Assembly (NCBI GenBank): GCA_964398915.1
Contig: CAYNOR010000001.1
Coordinates: 186,001-250,000 of the forward strand
Reading direction: 5' to 3'
DNA length: 64,000 nt
DNA from: Tichowtungia sp964398915
Lineage (GTDB): Bacteria > Verrucomicrobiota > Kiritimatiellia > Kiritimatiellales > Tichowtungiaceae
Shown here one piece after another: positions 42,528 to 51,500 of this stretch. Under the pieces are notes generated by a model. That model was not told the origin of the DNA. It saw nothing but the letters and a program-made list of their open reading frames with translations, and did no database searches. How positions within the stretch are numbered: position 1 is the stretch's first letter; every line of letters starts with the position of its first letter. The position numbers and the translations under genes are program-made.

Positions 42528-43060
42528 AAGCCTCCCGGCGCGAAACCCTCCTCGGACTGATTGCCTTCACCGCAATTCTCTTCGGTCTCACCTACTGGCT
42601 GACCGGCTCTACAATCGTTGAACAGCGCCGCATCAAGGCCGACAAAGTCCGCCTGCTTCGCCAGATTGAACTGCACAAGCGTATCCTCACTGAAAAAGAT
42701 GTCTGGATCAGCCGGCTGGAAGAACTGCAATCCCAGCTTCCGGTTTACGACGACAAGACAGCCATCACGGCCGAACTGCTCAAACTCATAAAACGCATGG
42801 CCGACGAACACGGTCTCGATCTAGTCCGCACCCAGCCCTACCGCGAGGAGCAAAACGGCGGGCTCTACGAACTCGGTGTCAGCTGTAACTGGGAAGGCAA
42901 ACTCGATTCACTCGTTCACTTCCTCTACACCCTTCAGTCGCAAGGCGTTCGCTTCGATGTCTTACAGCTCAACGCCCAGCCCGACGCCCAGCGCGACCGG
43001 ATTCTGAAAGGCTCAATGACCATTGACTGCGCCTACCGGAAGGGAAAAGCAGAAAATTAA
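42524..43060 (+). CDS. gspM: GspM/PilO-like protein
   Basis: 178 aa. One N-terminal membrane helix (LLGLIAFTAILFGLTYWL), a coiled coil (KADKVRLLRQIELHKRILTE) and a ferredoxin-like periplasmic domain (VSCNWEGKLDSLVHFLYTLQ). Overlap with gspL indicates translational coupling. In PVC bacteria such proteins sit between PilO and GspM, so the name is provisional. Confidence 0.8.
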   Translation: MKASRRETLLGLIAFTAILFGLTYWLTGSTIVEQRRIKADKVRLLRQIELHKRILTEKDVWISRLEELQSQLPVYDDKTAITAELLKLIKRMADEHGLDLVRTQPYREEQNGGLYELGVSCNWEGKLDSLVHFLYTLQSQGVRFDVLQLNAQPDAQRDRILKGSMTIDCAYRKGKAEN

Positions 43061-43088
43061 AATTAGAATTTCAAAAAGGACGCCCATT

Positions 43089-45272
43089 ATGAAAACAACA
43101 TGGATTATGATTCTAACCGCCGCCCTGCTCACACTTCCCGTATCGGCTCAGGAACAGCTCATCTCTCTCAGCTTCGAGGACGCCCCCCTGGAACAGGCCG
43201 TTGAACTGTACCGGGAATGGACCGGACGCACCGTCATCAAACAGGCCGACCTCAGCGCCAAAATCACCCTCAAAGGCCGCCAGCTCACCAAGGACGAAGC
43301 TAAGCAGGCCATCGAAACCGTTCTGTCCATGCAAGGGGTCGCCTTAATACCCATGGGTGAAAAATTCCTCAAGGTCGTTCCGATCGCCAATGCACGCCAG
43401 GAAGGGATGGAAATTCAGCCGTTTGATTCCGATAAGAAATATACTCAGGCCGACCAGCTCATCACACAGGTCATTCCCCTGCGCTTTGTCGTCTTCGCCG
43501 ACGTCCAGCCGCTGATTCAGCATCTCGTCCACGGCTACGGCAAAATCATCGAAATGGCCCGCATTAACAGCGTTCTGATCACCGACACCTCCGCCAATAT
43601 CGCCCGTATCGTTGAACTCGTCAGCATGGTTGACCAGCCCGCCGAAAAAATTGAACCGCGCATCTACCAGCTGAAATATGCCGAAGCAGGCACCGTGGCC
43701 GGTAAACTCAAAGAACTTGTCGAAGCCGCCAAAACCAAAAAAGGTGAACAAACCGTTGTCGCCGAGCCCGTGCGCGCCATGCCCGGCGTGATTCGTGCCC
43801 CTAAAGCCAGTATCGCAGAAGCGGATGCACCGGTCGAAATGCAAACCGAAATGATTGTCGGCGAAGTCAAAATGGTTGCCGACGACCGCACCAATATTCT
43901 CATCATCTTCTCTAAAGCCGCCAACTTCGACTTTTTCGACAACATCATCAAGGTGCTCGACGTACCCGTTGATCCGGCCGTTATCGTCGAAGTCATCAAT
44001 CTTGAATTTGCAAAATCCAAAGAAATCGCCGGCATTTTGAACGAATTCGTCGGTGCCGCCAAAGCCACCGAAAAAACTAAAGCACCCGGCGGCAGCACCG
44101 GTAAATCGGAAGGCAGTAAAACGGTTGACGAAATAATCCAGCGTACCGTCGAACCGACCGGCGTAGAACTCAGCCCCGACACCAAAAACGCTATCGGACG
44201 CCTCTCCGCCGACACCAAAATCCTCTCCGACGAACGCTCCAACGCCCTGCTCCTGATGGGTCGTAAAACCGACATCGAAGCCCTCAAGCAGGTCATCGCC
44301 AGCCTCGATGTCATGCTCGAACAGGTCATGATCGAAGCCGTTATTCTCAGCGTTAGTCTCGGTGACGATTTAGCGACGGGCATGAAGTGGGTCTACAATA
44401 CACAGAAAGACAGCATGGGAACAAATCAACAGCTGCTTGGGTGGAACGGCGGAAGTGTAGGAAATTCGAATGCTCTCTCTGCTGCATTAGGAAACGGGCT
44501 TTCGTACTACGGAGTATTTCCTAATATCAATATGACAGCGATAATCAACGCGACCAAATCGGACAGAAATTCTCGTATTTTATCCACACCCGTGGTCCTG
44601 ACAACCGACAATACTGAAGCGAAAATTACAGTAGGATCAGAACGCCCGGTAATCTCATCATCGATTAACAGTGATAATAGCGTAAACAGCGGATACAGCG
44701 CCCGTGCGACTTATGAATATCGCAATATCGGCCTGACACTCACCGTCACCCCGAACATTAACCCGCAAGGTTTTGTGGTGATGGAAATTACCCAGACGGC
44801 AGATGACTCAGATGAAGATGTCGAAATCGACGGCAACAAGGTACCTATCATCAATAAACGAGAAATCACTGCCACGGTTGCGGTACAGGATCGTTCCACA
44901 GTCATTCTCGGAGGACTGGTGAGAAAATCAAATTCGAAAACTGCCAGCAAAATTCCGTGGCTGGGTGACATTCCTTTGATCGGCTGGCTCTTCAGTACCC
45001 GCAGCAGCTCAGATGCACGCAGTGAGCTGGTTGTTCTGCTGACTCCGTATGTTCTGACCACCCCGGAACAGGCTCAAGATGAAGCCAAACGCATCTACAA
45101 CACTTCGGACTCCAGCAAGACCCTCTGGCCGCGCGGCTGGTCGCAAAGCCCGCTCCGCAACGACGAGCCGGAACCGGAAAAAGACACCAAGAAAAGGGAA
45201 AAGGACGCAGAAAAGGCGAAGGCTGAAGCTGAGAAATCCGCTGAACCCTCCGCGCCTGCCGCCGCCGAGTAG
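43089..45272 (+). CDS. gspD: Type II secretin GspD
   Basis: 727 aa from the ATG at 43089 (AAGGA nine bases upstream). The signal peptide ends VSAQEQ. N0 domain (ISLSFEDAPLEQAVELYREW), N1-N3 repeats (VIPLRFVVFADVQPLIQHL, IYQLKYAEAGTVAGKLKEL, VINLEFAKSKEIAGILNEF) and the secretin core (MIEAVILSVSLGDDLATGMK, ILSTPVVLTTDNTEAKITVG, TVTPNINPQGFVVMEI, VILGGLVRKSN, GDIPLIGWLFSTRSS). The C-terminal tail is Lys/Glu/Ala-rich. It forms the outer-membrane channel, last in the operon. Confidence 0.97.
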   Translation: MKTTWIMILTAALLTLPVSAQEQLISLSFEDAPLEQAVELYREWTGRTVIKQADLSAKITLKGRQLTKDEAKQAIETVLSMQGVALIPMGEKFLKVVPIANARQEGMEIQPFDSDKKYTQADQLITQVIPLRFVVFADVQPLIQHLVHGYGKIIEMARINSVLITDTSANIARIVELVSMVDQPAEKIEPRIYQLKYAEAGTVAGKLKELVEAAKTKKGEQTVVAEPVRAMPGVIRAPKASIAEADAPVEMQTEMIVGEVKMVADDRTNILIIFSKAANFDFFDNIIKVLDVPVDPAVIVEVINLEFAKSKEIAGILNEFVGAAKATEKTKAPGGSTGKSEGSKTVDEIIQRTVEPTGVELSPDTKNAIGRLSADTKILSDERSNALLLMGRKTDIEALKQVIASLDVMLEQVMIEAVILSVSLGDDLATGMKWVYNTQKDSMGTNQQLLGWNGGSVGNSNALSAALGNGLSYYGVFPNINMTAIINATKSDRNSRILSTPVVLTTDNTEAKITVGSERPVISSSINSDNSVNSGYSARATYEYRNIGLTLTVTPNINPQGFVVMEITQTADDSDEDVEIDGNKVPIINKREITATVAVQDRSTVILGGLVRKSNSKTASKIPWLGDIPLIGWLFSTRSSSDARSELVVLLTPYVLTTPEQAQDEAKRIYNTSDSSKTLWPRGWSQSPLRNDEPEPEKDTKKREKDAEKAKAEAEKSAEPSAPAAAE

Positions 45273-45290
45273 TACCTGACATATCACGGG

Positions 45291-45402
45291 AACCCACCCC
45301 GGCCTGCGGCCACCCCTCCACAAGGAGGGGATTGCTTTACCTTATCTTTCGGAAATTGATGATCCCCTCCACGGGAGGGGTGGCCGCAGGCCGGGGTGGG
45401 TT
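45291..45402. repeat. Palindromic core of the MITE without its ends (copy 2)
   Basis: 112 bp, AACCCACCCCGGCCTGCGGC at the left and its inverse GGGGTGGGTT at the right, with an inner CCCCTCC/GGAGGGG hairpin and a longer loop than copies 1 and 3. The outer TAGAGC...terminal repeats are absent. It could also end gspD transcription. Confidence 0.85.
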
Positions 45403-45485
45403 GATTCAGAATCACGAAAAAACAACTTACACCCGCTGGAAACTTGACCCGCCGTGATGCCTCTGGCTTAATACGCGCTCTTTCG

Positions 45486-45561
45486 GCCAATGTAGCTCAG
45501 TTGGTAGAGCAGCTCATTCGTAATGAGCAGGTCATCGGTTCGATCCCGATCATTGGCTCCA
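45486..45561 (+). tRNA. tRNA-Thr (anticodon CGT)
   Basis: Full cloverleaf: acceptor GCCAATG / CATTGGC, D-loop AGCTCAGTTGGTAGAGC, anticodon stem-loop GCTCATTCGTAATGAGC with anticodon CGT, T-arm GGTTCGATCC, and an encoded CCA at 45559-45561. Confidence 0.95.
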
Positions 45562-45617
45562 CTATTTTGTGGATACCGAACCGATAGCGTATCTGACGGT
45601 ATTCTGCGGCTCGCGTT

Positions 45618-45670
45618 GATCGATCTTCGATCGATCTTCGTTTGACAAACTCCGCTCCAAAGATTATTTT
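45618..45670 (+). promoter_or_regulatory. Sigma70-type promoter giving a leaderless mRNA
   Basis: TTGACA (45642-45647), 17-bp spacer, TATTTT (45665-45670). The start codon of the PEP-CTERM gene begins seven bases after the -10, so transcription would start at or next to the ATG. Two copies of ATCGATCTTCG (11-bp tandem, 45618-45640) lie directly upstream. Confidence 0.6.
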
Positions 45671-45676
45671 TTTGTC

Positions 45677-46501
45677 ATGAAAAGTAAAAAAATTGCTCAT
45701 CAGTTGAAGTTTCAAGGGGCTCACGTTAAAAGCAAATTCCTGGCACTCATCGCGATCATCGCCATAGGAAGCAATGTATTCGGGGTCGAGGGTACAAATT
45801 CGCCGTATACCGATGTCGCCGGTGACATCGGCGGTCCAGGCATCAACGATGCCGGCGGCACGCTTGATATCTTGGGTATGGAAGTCTCTCACACCGCCAC
45901 CGACATCATGTTCAAGCTCACACTCAACGGAAACGTTGCCACGACCGACTGGGGATATTTCATGATCGGCATTTCCACCGGCAGCACGGCAACAACTAAC
46001 ACCGGCAATGGCTGGAATCGCCCCATCCAGCTCAACTCCCCGCTCGGCGGCATGGATTACTGGATTGGCAGTTGGGTCAATGCGGGTGGCGGATCGCAAT
46101 TATGGTCCTTTGACGGCGCCTCGTGGACAAATAATGGCGCGCTTCCCTCGTATGTGCTTACCCCGGGGTCGACAAGCACAATTGATTATACCGCGACCCT
46201 GGCCAGTCTAGGTCTCTCCGCAAACGACACCTTTTACTTCGATGCCTACACGACGGGTGGCGGCGGCACTGATTCCGCCGTTGATGCGTTGGCTAATCCC
46301 AATGTATCCATCACCACATGGGATCAACCCTACACATCGCAGACCACCGCCTCCGGCGGTCTGGGGCTCAACAGCTACACGGTCACTGCTGCTGTCCCGG
46401 AGCCGGCGACGATTATACTGTTTGGCATCGGCGGGATAGGCGCATGGCTTGTTCGTCGGAACCGGCTAAAAACCAACGAGAAGTGCGAAGACGATCTTTA
46501 A
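45677..46501 (+). CDS. PEP-CTERM exported protein
   Basis: 274 aa. Long basic n-region then a signal hydrophobic core (FLALIAIIAIGSNVFG). The body is a beta-sandwich-like domain rich in Thr/Gly (TDVAGDIGGPGIND, TATDIMFKLTLNGN, FDAYTTGGGGTDSA). The C-terminus VPEPATIILFGIGGIGAWLV plus RRNR is the exosortase-type sorting signal. No Shine-Dalgarno; the promoter suggests a leaderless transcript. Terminated by a strong hairpin at 46528. Confidence 0.87.
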   Translation: MKSKKIAHQLKFQGAHVKSKFLALIAIIAIGSNVFGVEGTNSPYTDVAGDIGGPGINDAGGTLDILGMEVSHTATDIMFKLTLNGNVATTDWGYFMIGISTGSTATTNTGNGWNRPIQLNSPLGGMDYWIGSWVNAGGGSQLWSFDGASWTNNGALPSYVLTPGSTSTIDYTATLASLGLSANDTFYFDAYTTGGGGTDSAVDALANPNVSITTWDQPYTSQTTASGGLGLNSYTVTAAVPEPATIILFGIGGIGAWLVRRNRLKTNEKCEDDL

Positions 46502-46527
46502 CCTTTACTGCGCCCCTTTCTAACGAT

Positions 46528-46556
46528 CCGCCCCGGATTCCCGGGGCGGATTTTTT
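46528..46556 (+). terminator. Intrinsic terminator of the PEP-CTERM gene
   Basis: Perfect 9-bp stem CCGCCCCGG / CCGGGGCGG (46528-46549) followed by ATTTTTT. Confidence 0.92.
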
Positions 46557-46637
46557 ATGGAGCAGACCGGTGTGCCTGTCGCACATCCGTCAGAATTTTT
46601 TGTGCCGCAGGTGCGAGTAAACGGTGCAGGAACAATT

Positions 46638-46762
46638 CATACCAAACCCGCATGACATTCGGTTCAAAGACAGGGCAGGCTGGAAGCCTGCGATACGTAT
46701 CGCAGGCTTCCAGCCTGCCTTGATTACATACCGAATATCATCCGCAAATGGTATCAGAAGAG
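46638..46762. repeat. Long inverted-repeat element (REP/MITE-like)
   Basis: A perfect 46-bp palindrome (46674-46719, centre GATACGTATC; arms start GGCAGGCTGGAAGCCTGC) is nested in imperfect outer arms (ATACCA...CATTCGGT at the left, ACCGAAT...TGGTAT at the right). Total about 125 bp. Its right end overlaps the 3' end of the DUF5989-like gene. Confidence 0.8.
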
Positions 46763-46918
46763 GGTGTAGATGAAAGGTGCTGTGCTTTGGCCAATAACGA
46801 TCACAAGAGCCATAAGCAACAGGATGATGACAATCGGGATGATCCACCACGCCTTATGATGGACAGCGAAAAGGAAAAACTCACGAAGGAGTCGTCCAAG
46901 GTGTTTTAGAAAGCGCAT
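46754..46918 (-). CDS. DUF5989-like single-helix membrane protein
   Basis: 54 aa from the ATG at 46918. Pattern LGRLLREFFLFAVHHKAWWI then IPIVIILLLMALVIVIGQST and APFIYTLF, typical of the small protein that accompanies SxtJ and NodU-type carbamoyltransferases. Overlaps the carbamoyltransferase stop by 13 bases. Role unknown, probably a membrane subunit of the same complex. The stop lies at the edge of the inverted-repeat element. Confidence 0.85.
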   Translation of the reverse strand: MRFLKHLGRLLREFFLFAVHHKAWWIIPIVIILLLMALVIVIGQSTAPFIYTLF

Positions 46919-48738
46919 GAGGTTTGTCCCTTCTCTGGTTCCCGCCAAGCAGGCTGCTCGCCTTTATATAAAATGTGAGAGCCGAGGACAAGACCGTCCA
47001 TCTCCGTACGCATGAAACAGCGGTAGGCATCTTCGGGTGTGCAGACGATCGGCTCTCCTCGCACATTGAATGAGGTATTGATCAGGAGGCCAACACCGGT
47101 TAACTCCTCGAAGGCCTTGATGATCCCGTAAAACAAAGGATTCGTCTCAGCGTTTACGGTTTGTACACGTGCCGAACCATCCACATGGGTGACCGCAGGT
47201 ATATCAGAGCGGATCTGATGGATCCGTTCGCCCGGATCATTTCCGGTTTGTGCAATCTCTGGATGGCGGTGCTGCGCATGGATCGGGGCAACGTATTGCA
47301 TGTAGGGGGATGGTCGATCCAGTTCAAAGAATGAGTCGGCGCATTCTTCCAGACAAGCCGGAGCAAAGGGGCGGAAGGATTCCCGATACTTAATTTTGAG
47401 GTTCATGACCGACTGCATCGTCGGGGAGCGTGCATCGCCGAGAATGGAGCGATTACCCAGTGCCCGCGGCCCGAATTCCATACGCCCCTGAACGCATCCG
47501 ATAACCTTTCCTTCTGCAATCAGTTCCGCAATCCGCATGGAACGCTCAACAGCCCCGGTCAGGATGTGCGATGGATAGCGATGATGGGTCAGGAATTCAC
47601 CGATCTGATCGTCGTCAAACTGTGGTCCGAGGCAGGCTCCCTGCATTTGGTCATGCTGTCCATCAGTCCTACGTGGTTGATTCTTGCAGGTGTGCCAAAC
47701 CGAGAGCGCTGCTCCGAGAGCCCCGCCCGCATCTCCCGCCGCAGGCTGTATCCATATATCTTTGAACAGCCCCTGGCGCAGCAACCGCCCGTTCGCTACG
47801 CAATTAAGCGCGACACCGCCAGCCATGCAGGCATATTCACATCCCGTGATGTTCCGGGCGTGTGCGGCGATCTTAAGAATGATCTCCTCTGTGACCTCCT
47901 GAATAGAGCGCGCCAGATTCATTTCCCTTGGTGAAATTGCCGACTCCGGCTGACGTGGCGGCCCGTCAAAGAGATCCTCAAAACGCTTACTGGTCATTTT
48001 AAGGCCATCGAGATAACCAAAATAATCCATGTTCAGACGAAAGGATCCATCCTCTTTGAGATCAATCAGATGATCCAGAATACGTTGTTTGTAGATGGGC
48101 TTGCCATAAGGCGCCAGGCCCATGAGTTTGTATTCGCCCGAATTGACACGGAACCCGGTGAAATAGGTGAAGGCGGAGTACAAAAGTCCCAGCGAATGCG
48201 GGAAACGCATTTCCTTCAGGATCTGTATCCGGTTTCCCCTGCCAACGCCGAGAGTGCTGGTTGCCCATTCACCAGCCCCGTCGAGTGTCAGAATGGCGGC
48301 TTCCGGAAAAGGCGATGGGAAAAATGCGCTGGCGGCATGCGACTCGTGGTGCTCGGGAAAATAGATATCCTCCTTGATTTTTATACCCAATTGATCGAAC
48401 TGCTTTTCGATCTCCAGCGGAATCCAGAGCTTTTTCCTCATCCAGAGCGGTATGGCCATGACAAAGGATTCCAATCCTTTGGGCGCTGTACTGAGATATG
48501 TTTCAAGTATACGGCTGAACTTAAGCACGGGCTTTTCATAAAACGCGACCGCATCCAGCATGTCACCCGATTTGAGGCCGGCTTCGGCCAGGCAATACCG
48601 GATGGCGTTGACAGGAAAGCTGGCGTCGTGTTTTTTACGCGTGAAACGCTCCTCCTGAGCAGCAGCCACAATCCGTCCGTCCTGCACCAGACAGGCGGCT
48701 GCATCATGATAGTAGGCGCTTATACCGATAATATTCAT
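46906..48738 (-). CDS. NodU/CmcH-family carbamoyltransferase
   Basis: 610 aa from the ATG at 48738. N-terminal Kae1-like domain (IIGISAYYHDAAACLVQDG, EERFTRKKHDASFP, FPEHHESHAASAFFPSPF with metal-binding His, ILTLDGAGEWATS, GGVALNCVANG) and a C-terminal YrdC-like-associated domain (GRMEFGPRALGNRSILGDAR). It transfers carbamoyl from carbamoyl phosphate to a hydroxyl of a sugar or secondary metabolite. Co-encoded with SxtJ-like and DUF5989-like membrane proteins and divergent from an SGNH protein, so an exported glycan or exopolysaccharide is a plausible acceptor. Confidence 0.95.
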   Translation of the reverse strand: MNIIGISAYYHDAAACLVQDGRIVAAAQEERFTRKKHDASFPVNAIRYCLAEAGLKSGDMLDAVAFYEKPVLKFSRILETYLSTAPKGLESFVMAIPLWMRKKLWIPLEIEKQFDQLGIKIKEDIYFPEHHESHAASAFFPSPFPEAAILTLDGAGEWATSTLGVGRGNRIQILKEMRFPHSLGLLYSAFTYFTGFRVNSGEYKLMGLAPYGKPIYKQRILDHLIDLKEDGSFRLNMDYFGYLDGLKMTSKRFEDLFDGPPRQPESAISPREMNLARSIQEVTEEIILKIAAHARNITGCEYACMAGGVALNCVANGRLLRQGLFKDIWIQPAAGDAGGALGAALSVWHTCKNQPRRTDGQHDQMQGACLGPQFDDDQIGEFLTHHRYPSHILTGAVERSMRIAELIAEGKVIGCVQGRMEFGPRALGNRSILGDARSPTMQSVMNLKIKYRESFRPFAPACLEECADSFFELDRPSPYMQYVAPIHAQHRHPEIAQTGNDPGERIHQIRSDIPAVTHVDGSARVQTVNAETNPLFYGIIKAFEELTGVGLLINTSFNVRGEPIVCTPEDAYRCFMRTEMDGLVLGSHILYKGEQPAWREPEKGQTSCAF

Positions 48739-48739
48739 A

Positions 48740-49189
48740 TCAGGATTGTTCCTGGTAGCGAGGTGGGGCTTTAGCGTTGCTGCGGTCACACCAGTAGGTC
48801 GCCGCCTGCGGGCTCCATTTGCGCTTCAACAGATCTTTGCGGGCGATGATCAGATAAAGCCGGCCCAATCCGAAGACGATATAAAAGCAAGGGATGAGCA
48901 GCAGCCAGGTCAGTCCGCAGCGAATCCCCCGGGCGAACACGTTTCCGATTGTATCAATCCCCTGAAGAATCGGGTCATAAAAGAAAAGTCCGGCCAGGAT
49001 CAGTGCGGTTAGTGCCCATAGCAAAAAGGGTATCACCCGGTGATCGCCAAACCGAAAGAGCAGGATGCCTGCCACCGTCATCCCGGCTGTTTGCAGCCAG
49101 AACCGTTTCCGGTTAGGGTATGCGCCCTGCCCGGATGTGTGGCACGATGGTTTCCTGTTCCAAACGATGTCTGCGGCTTGTTTTGGCAT
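48740..49189 (-). CDS. SxtJ-like membrane protein
   Basis: 149 aa. Two to three membrane helices (AGMTVAGILLF, VIPFLLWALTALILAGLFFY, GLTWLLLIPCFYIVFGLGRLYLI) and the C-terminal RKDLLKRKW...YWCDR pattern of SxtJ proteins. The stop overlaps the spacing to the carbamoyltransferase start (TGATATG). It divides from the SGNH gene over a shared ~115-bp promoter region. Confidence 0.75.
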   Translation of the reverse strand: MPKQAADIVWNRKPSCHTSGQGAYPNRKRFWLQTAGMTVAGILLFRFGDHRVIPFLLWALTALILAGLFFYDPILQGIDTIGNVFARGIRCGLTWLLLIPCFYIVFGLGRLYLIIARKDLLKRKWSPQAATYWCDRSNAKAPPRYQEQS

Positions 49190-49305
49190 GGTGTAAGTTC
49201 ATTCTTCGGTTTCAACGCAGAGCAGTTCTAAAAAATTTTGATCAAACAGTCAAAACCCAAACGGTTGACGCTACTTCGTTGAATCAATATCGTCGGTTTG
49301 ATATT

Positions 49306-51471
49306 ATGAAAAAAGGTATGCAAATCCATTCGACTGAAAAATCCGGAGCGAATTCTCTGTCGCGAAAAAAAATACGTCTGTTCAAGGCGGGTGCCGTTTG
49401 TCTGCCGTTCTTGATTGTTTTGGCTGTCGAATGTTTAATGCGTCTGAATGGTCTGGGCGGCTATCCTGCATTTATCCGGAAAGCCGGGTTATTGAAGTCT
49501 GGCGAGACGCTTCATATCGTGGAGCCCGCAGCCTTCAAACCCTATTTTTTTGTCAATCCAGACCGTCCAGGATATACGGAACAGTCAAATCTGGTGATGC
49601 CCAAGCCCGATCAGGTTGTCCGAATTTTCGTCGTGGGAGAATCGGCGGCCAAAGGATATCCCCAGCCGCGCAACCTTTCCCTGTCCGCCTTTATGCAAGA
49701 AATGCTGCAATCCGTCTGGCCGGACCGAAAGGTCGAGGTGATTAATCTGGGGACGACGGCGGTGGCGAGCTTCCCTCTGACTTATCAGGTGCGGGATGCC
49801 TTGAAATTCGATCCGGACTTGTTTGTGTTCTATGTCGGCAACAATGAGTTTTTCGGAGCATATGGAACCGGATCGATCAATGCGGCAGGTACCTTGCCCC
49901 CTTGGGCGCTTCGCACCCTGCGTACGCTCAGGGGGTTTGCAATAGTCCAGTGGGTAAATGACCGGATTCATCAAGGGAAGAAAAGCAACCAGACCCTCAT
50001 GGAAGAAATGATGGGACAAGTCGTTATTCCTGAGAGTTCCCGCTTGCGCGAGGCGGCCGGGCGTAATCTGTCCGTTTTTCTGGGCAACATGCTGGATCAG
50101 ACCACAGCAGCTGGTATCCCTTCGATTGTCTGTACCACGGCAAGCAATGAGTCGGGACTGGCTCCTCTCGGGGAAGATGATGTGACGGGGCTGGATCAAG
50201 GTCAGCTCAGCGAGATCCAATCCTGCTTGCGGGAAGGCCTCGCGCAATTACCGGCACATCCCGCCGACGCACTGCCGCTGTTTAAGCGGGCGGTTGAACT
50301 GGCTCCACACCATGCAACCGCACATTTCCTGACAGGCCGTTCGCTCGTTGCGCTGGGTGATATACAGGGCGCGCGAAATTCCTTTCTTGCGGCGCGTGAC
50401 CTCGACACGATGCCGTGGCGGCCGATTTCCGGAACGGAGTCGGCGATTCGCCTTGCGGCGAGGCAAAGAAATGCCGTGTTGTGCGATATGGCCGAGCTGT
50501 TCCGGCAGGAAAGCCGCGAAGGCGCCACGGGATGGGCGCTGATGGATGACCATGTGCATTTATCCTTAACCGGCCAAGTCAGAGCTGCCCGTTTGCTGGT
50601 AGCATCAATGGAACAGCTGCCTGGACGGCTACAGGTTTCCAGCGAGGCGCAAGCCCGCATTCCAGAGGATTCAATCCTGATTGGCAAGATGGGTGCAAAT
50701 ATCTATGACGAATACCGGGTAAATCACACCCTGCGGGTGCTGTTCAGCATCCCGTTCATGCAACGGTCAAATCCATCCGCTCTTGAGCGATATAAATACG
50801 CCTGCCGAAAGGCCGAAGCTCAGATGTCGCCCGGTGTTCTGGATGTCGTGCGCCTGTGGCAGACGGAGACCCCTCATGCAGGAGCTTTGCGTCCGGTCGC
50901 CGGTATGGCGGCTCGCGCGCTCTTGCGCGAAAACAAAATCGAGAAGGCCGCACAACTGTACGAGATCGCCTCTCGGCAAGTGCCCGAATTCACGTCCTGG
51001 CATTTAGAATACATCTATTTCATGCTGGCCTGCCGGGAACGATTAACAAAACGCTTAACCGAAGCTGACCTTGACCTGTCCGCCTCGGCCATCCGGCAAG
51101 GGATGTTCCTTCTGGAACATGGCATTTTATCAACGGGTCTCACCGAACGTTATATCGGCCGGTTATTCCAGTTGCGCGGGGAATGGGCCGAGGCTATTCC
51201 GTATCTACTGGCCGCCCGCCCGCATATGGCGAGGGAAGATCTGGTTGCCTGTGATCAGGCGTTGCTGATCTCCTACATGCAAACAGGGGATGTCGATAAA
51301 GCGAAATATCTCATCGATGATGGAATTAAAAACAGCGGTCGTTTTTCCCCAATATACCGTCAGCTTCGTCTGGAAGTTGACCGCCCGGTGCAAAAACCCG
51401 CCCCTGCACAGCGACTTGAACTCCTCGACGGAAATATTATTCAAAACCCGCTGCAACAGGAGCGCCCTTGA
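49306..51471 (+). CDS. SGNH-hydrolase-like protein with TPR region
   Basis: 721 aa from the ATG at 49306 (frame open to 49120 over the divergent gene). A membrane anchor (AGAVCLPFLIVLAVECLM) precedes an SGNH fold: block I FVVGESAAKGYPQP (Gly-Glu-Ser), VINLGTTAVAS (block II), FYVGNNEFFG (block III) and DDHVHLSLTG (block V Asp-x-x-His as DDHVH). A TPR-like insertion (LPLFKRAVELAPHHATAHFL) and a C-terminal helical repeat follow. SGNH enzymes deacetylate or acetylate cell-surface glycans. Divergent from the carbamoyltransferase cluster, with which it likely acts. Confidence 0.8.
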   Translation: MKKGMQIHSTEKSGANSLSRKKIRLFKAGAVCLPFLIVLAVECLMRLNGLGGYPAFIRKAGLLKSGETLHIVEPAAFKPYFFVNPDRPGYTEQSNLVMPKPDQVVRIFVVGESAAKGYPQPRNLSLSAFMQEMLQSVWPDRKVEVINLGTTAVASFPLTYQVRDALKFDPDLFVFYVGNNEFFGAYGTGSINAAGTLPPWALRTLRTLRGFAIVQWVNDRIHQGKKSNQTLMEEMMGQVVIPESSRLREAAGRNLSVFLGNMLDQTTAAGIPSIVCTTASNESGLAPLGEDDVTGLDQGQLSEIQSCLREGLAQLPAHPADALPLFKRAVELAPHHATAHFLTGRSLVALGDIQGARNSFLAARDLDTMPWRPISGTESAIRLAARQRNAVLCDMAELFRQESREGATGWALMDDHVHLSLTGQVRAARLLVASMEQLPGRLQVSSEAQARIPEDSILIGKMGANIYDEYRVNHTLRVLFSIPFMQRSNPSALERYKYACRKAEAQMSPGVLDVVRLWQTETPHAGALRPVAGMAARALLRENKIEKAAQLYEIASRQVPEFTSWHLEYIYFMLACRERLTKRLTEADLDLSASAIRQGMFLLEHGILSTGLTERYIGRLFQLRGEWAEAIPYLLAARPHMAREDLVACDQALLISYMQTGDVDKAKYLIDDGIKNSGRFSPIYRQLRLEVDRPVQKPAPAQRLELLDGNIIQNPLQQERP

Positions 51472-51500
51472 GCGAACTGGCGTCCCGCATGACCCTGTTC

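Noticed and set aside
45291..45402. GC-rich palindrome as a simple gspD terminator
   Set aside because: The same core lies in two other contexts with mobile-element ends and has no clear T-run, so repeat is the better primary call.
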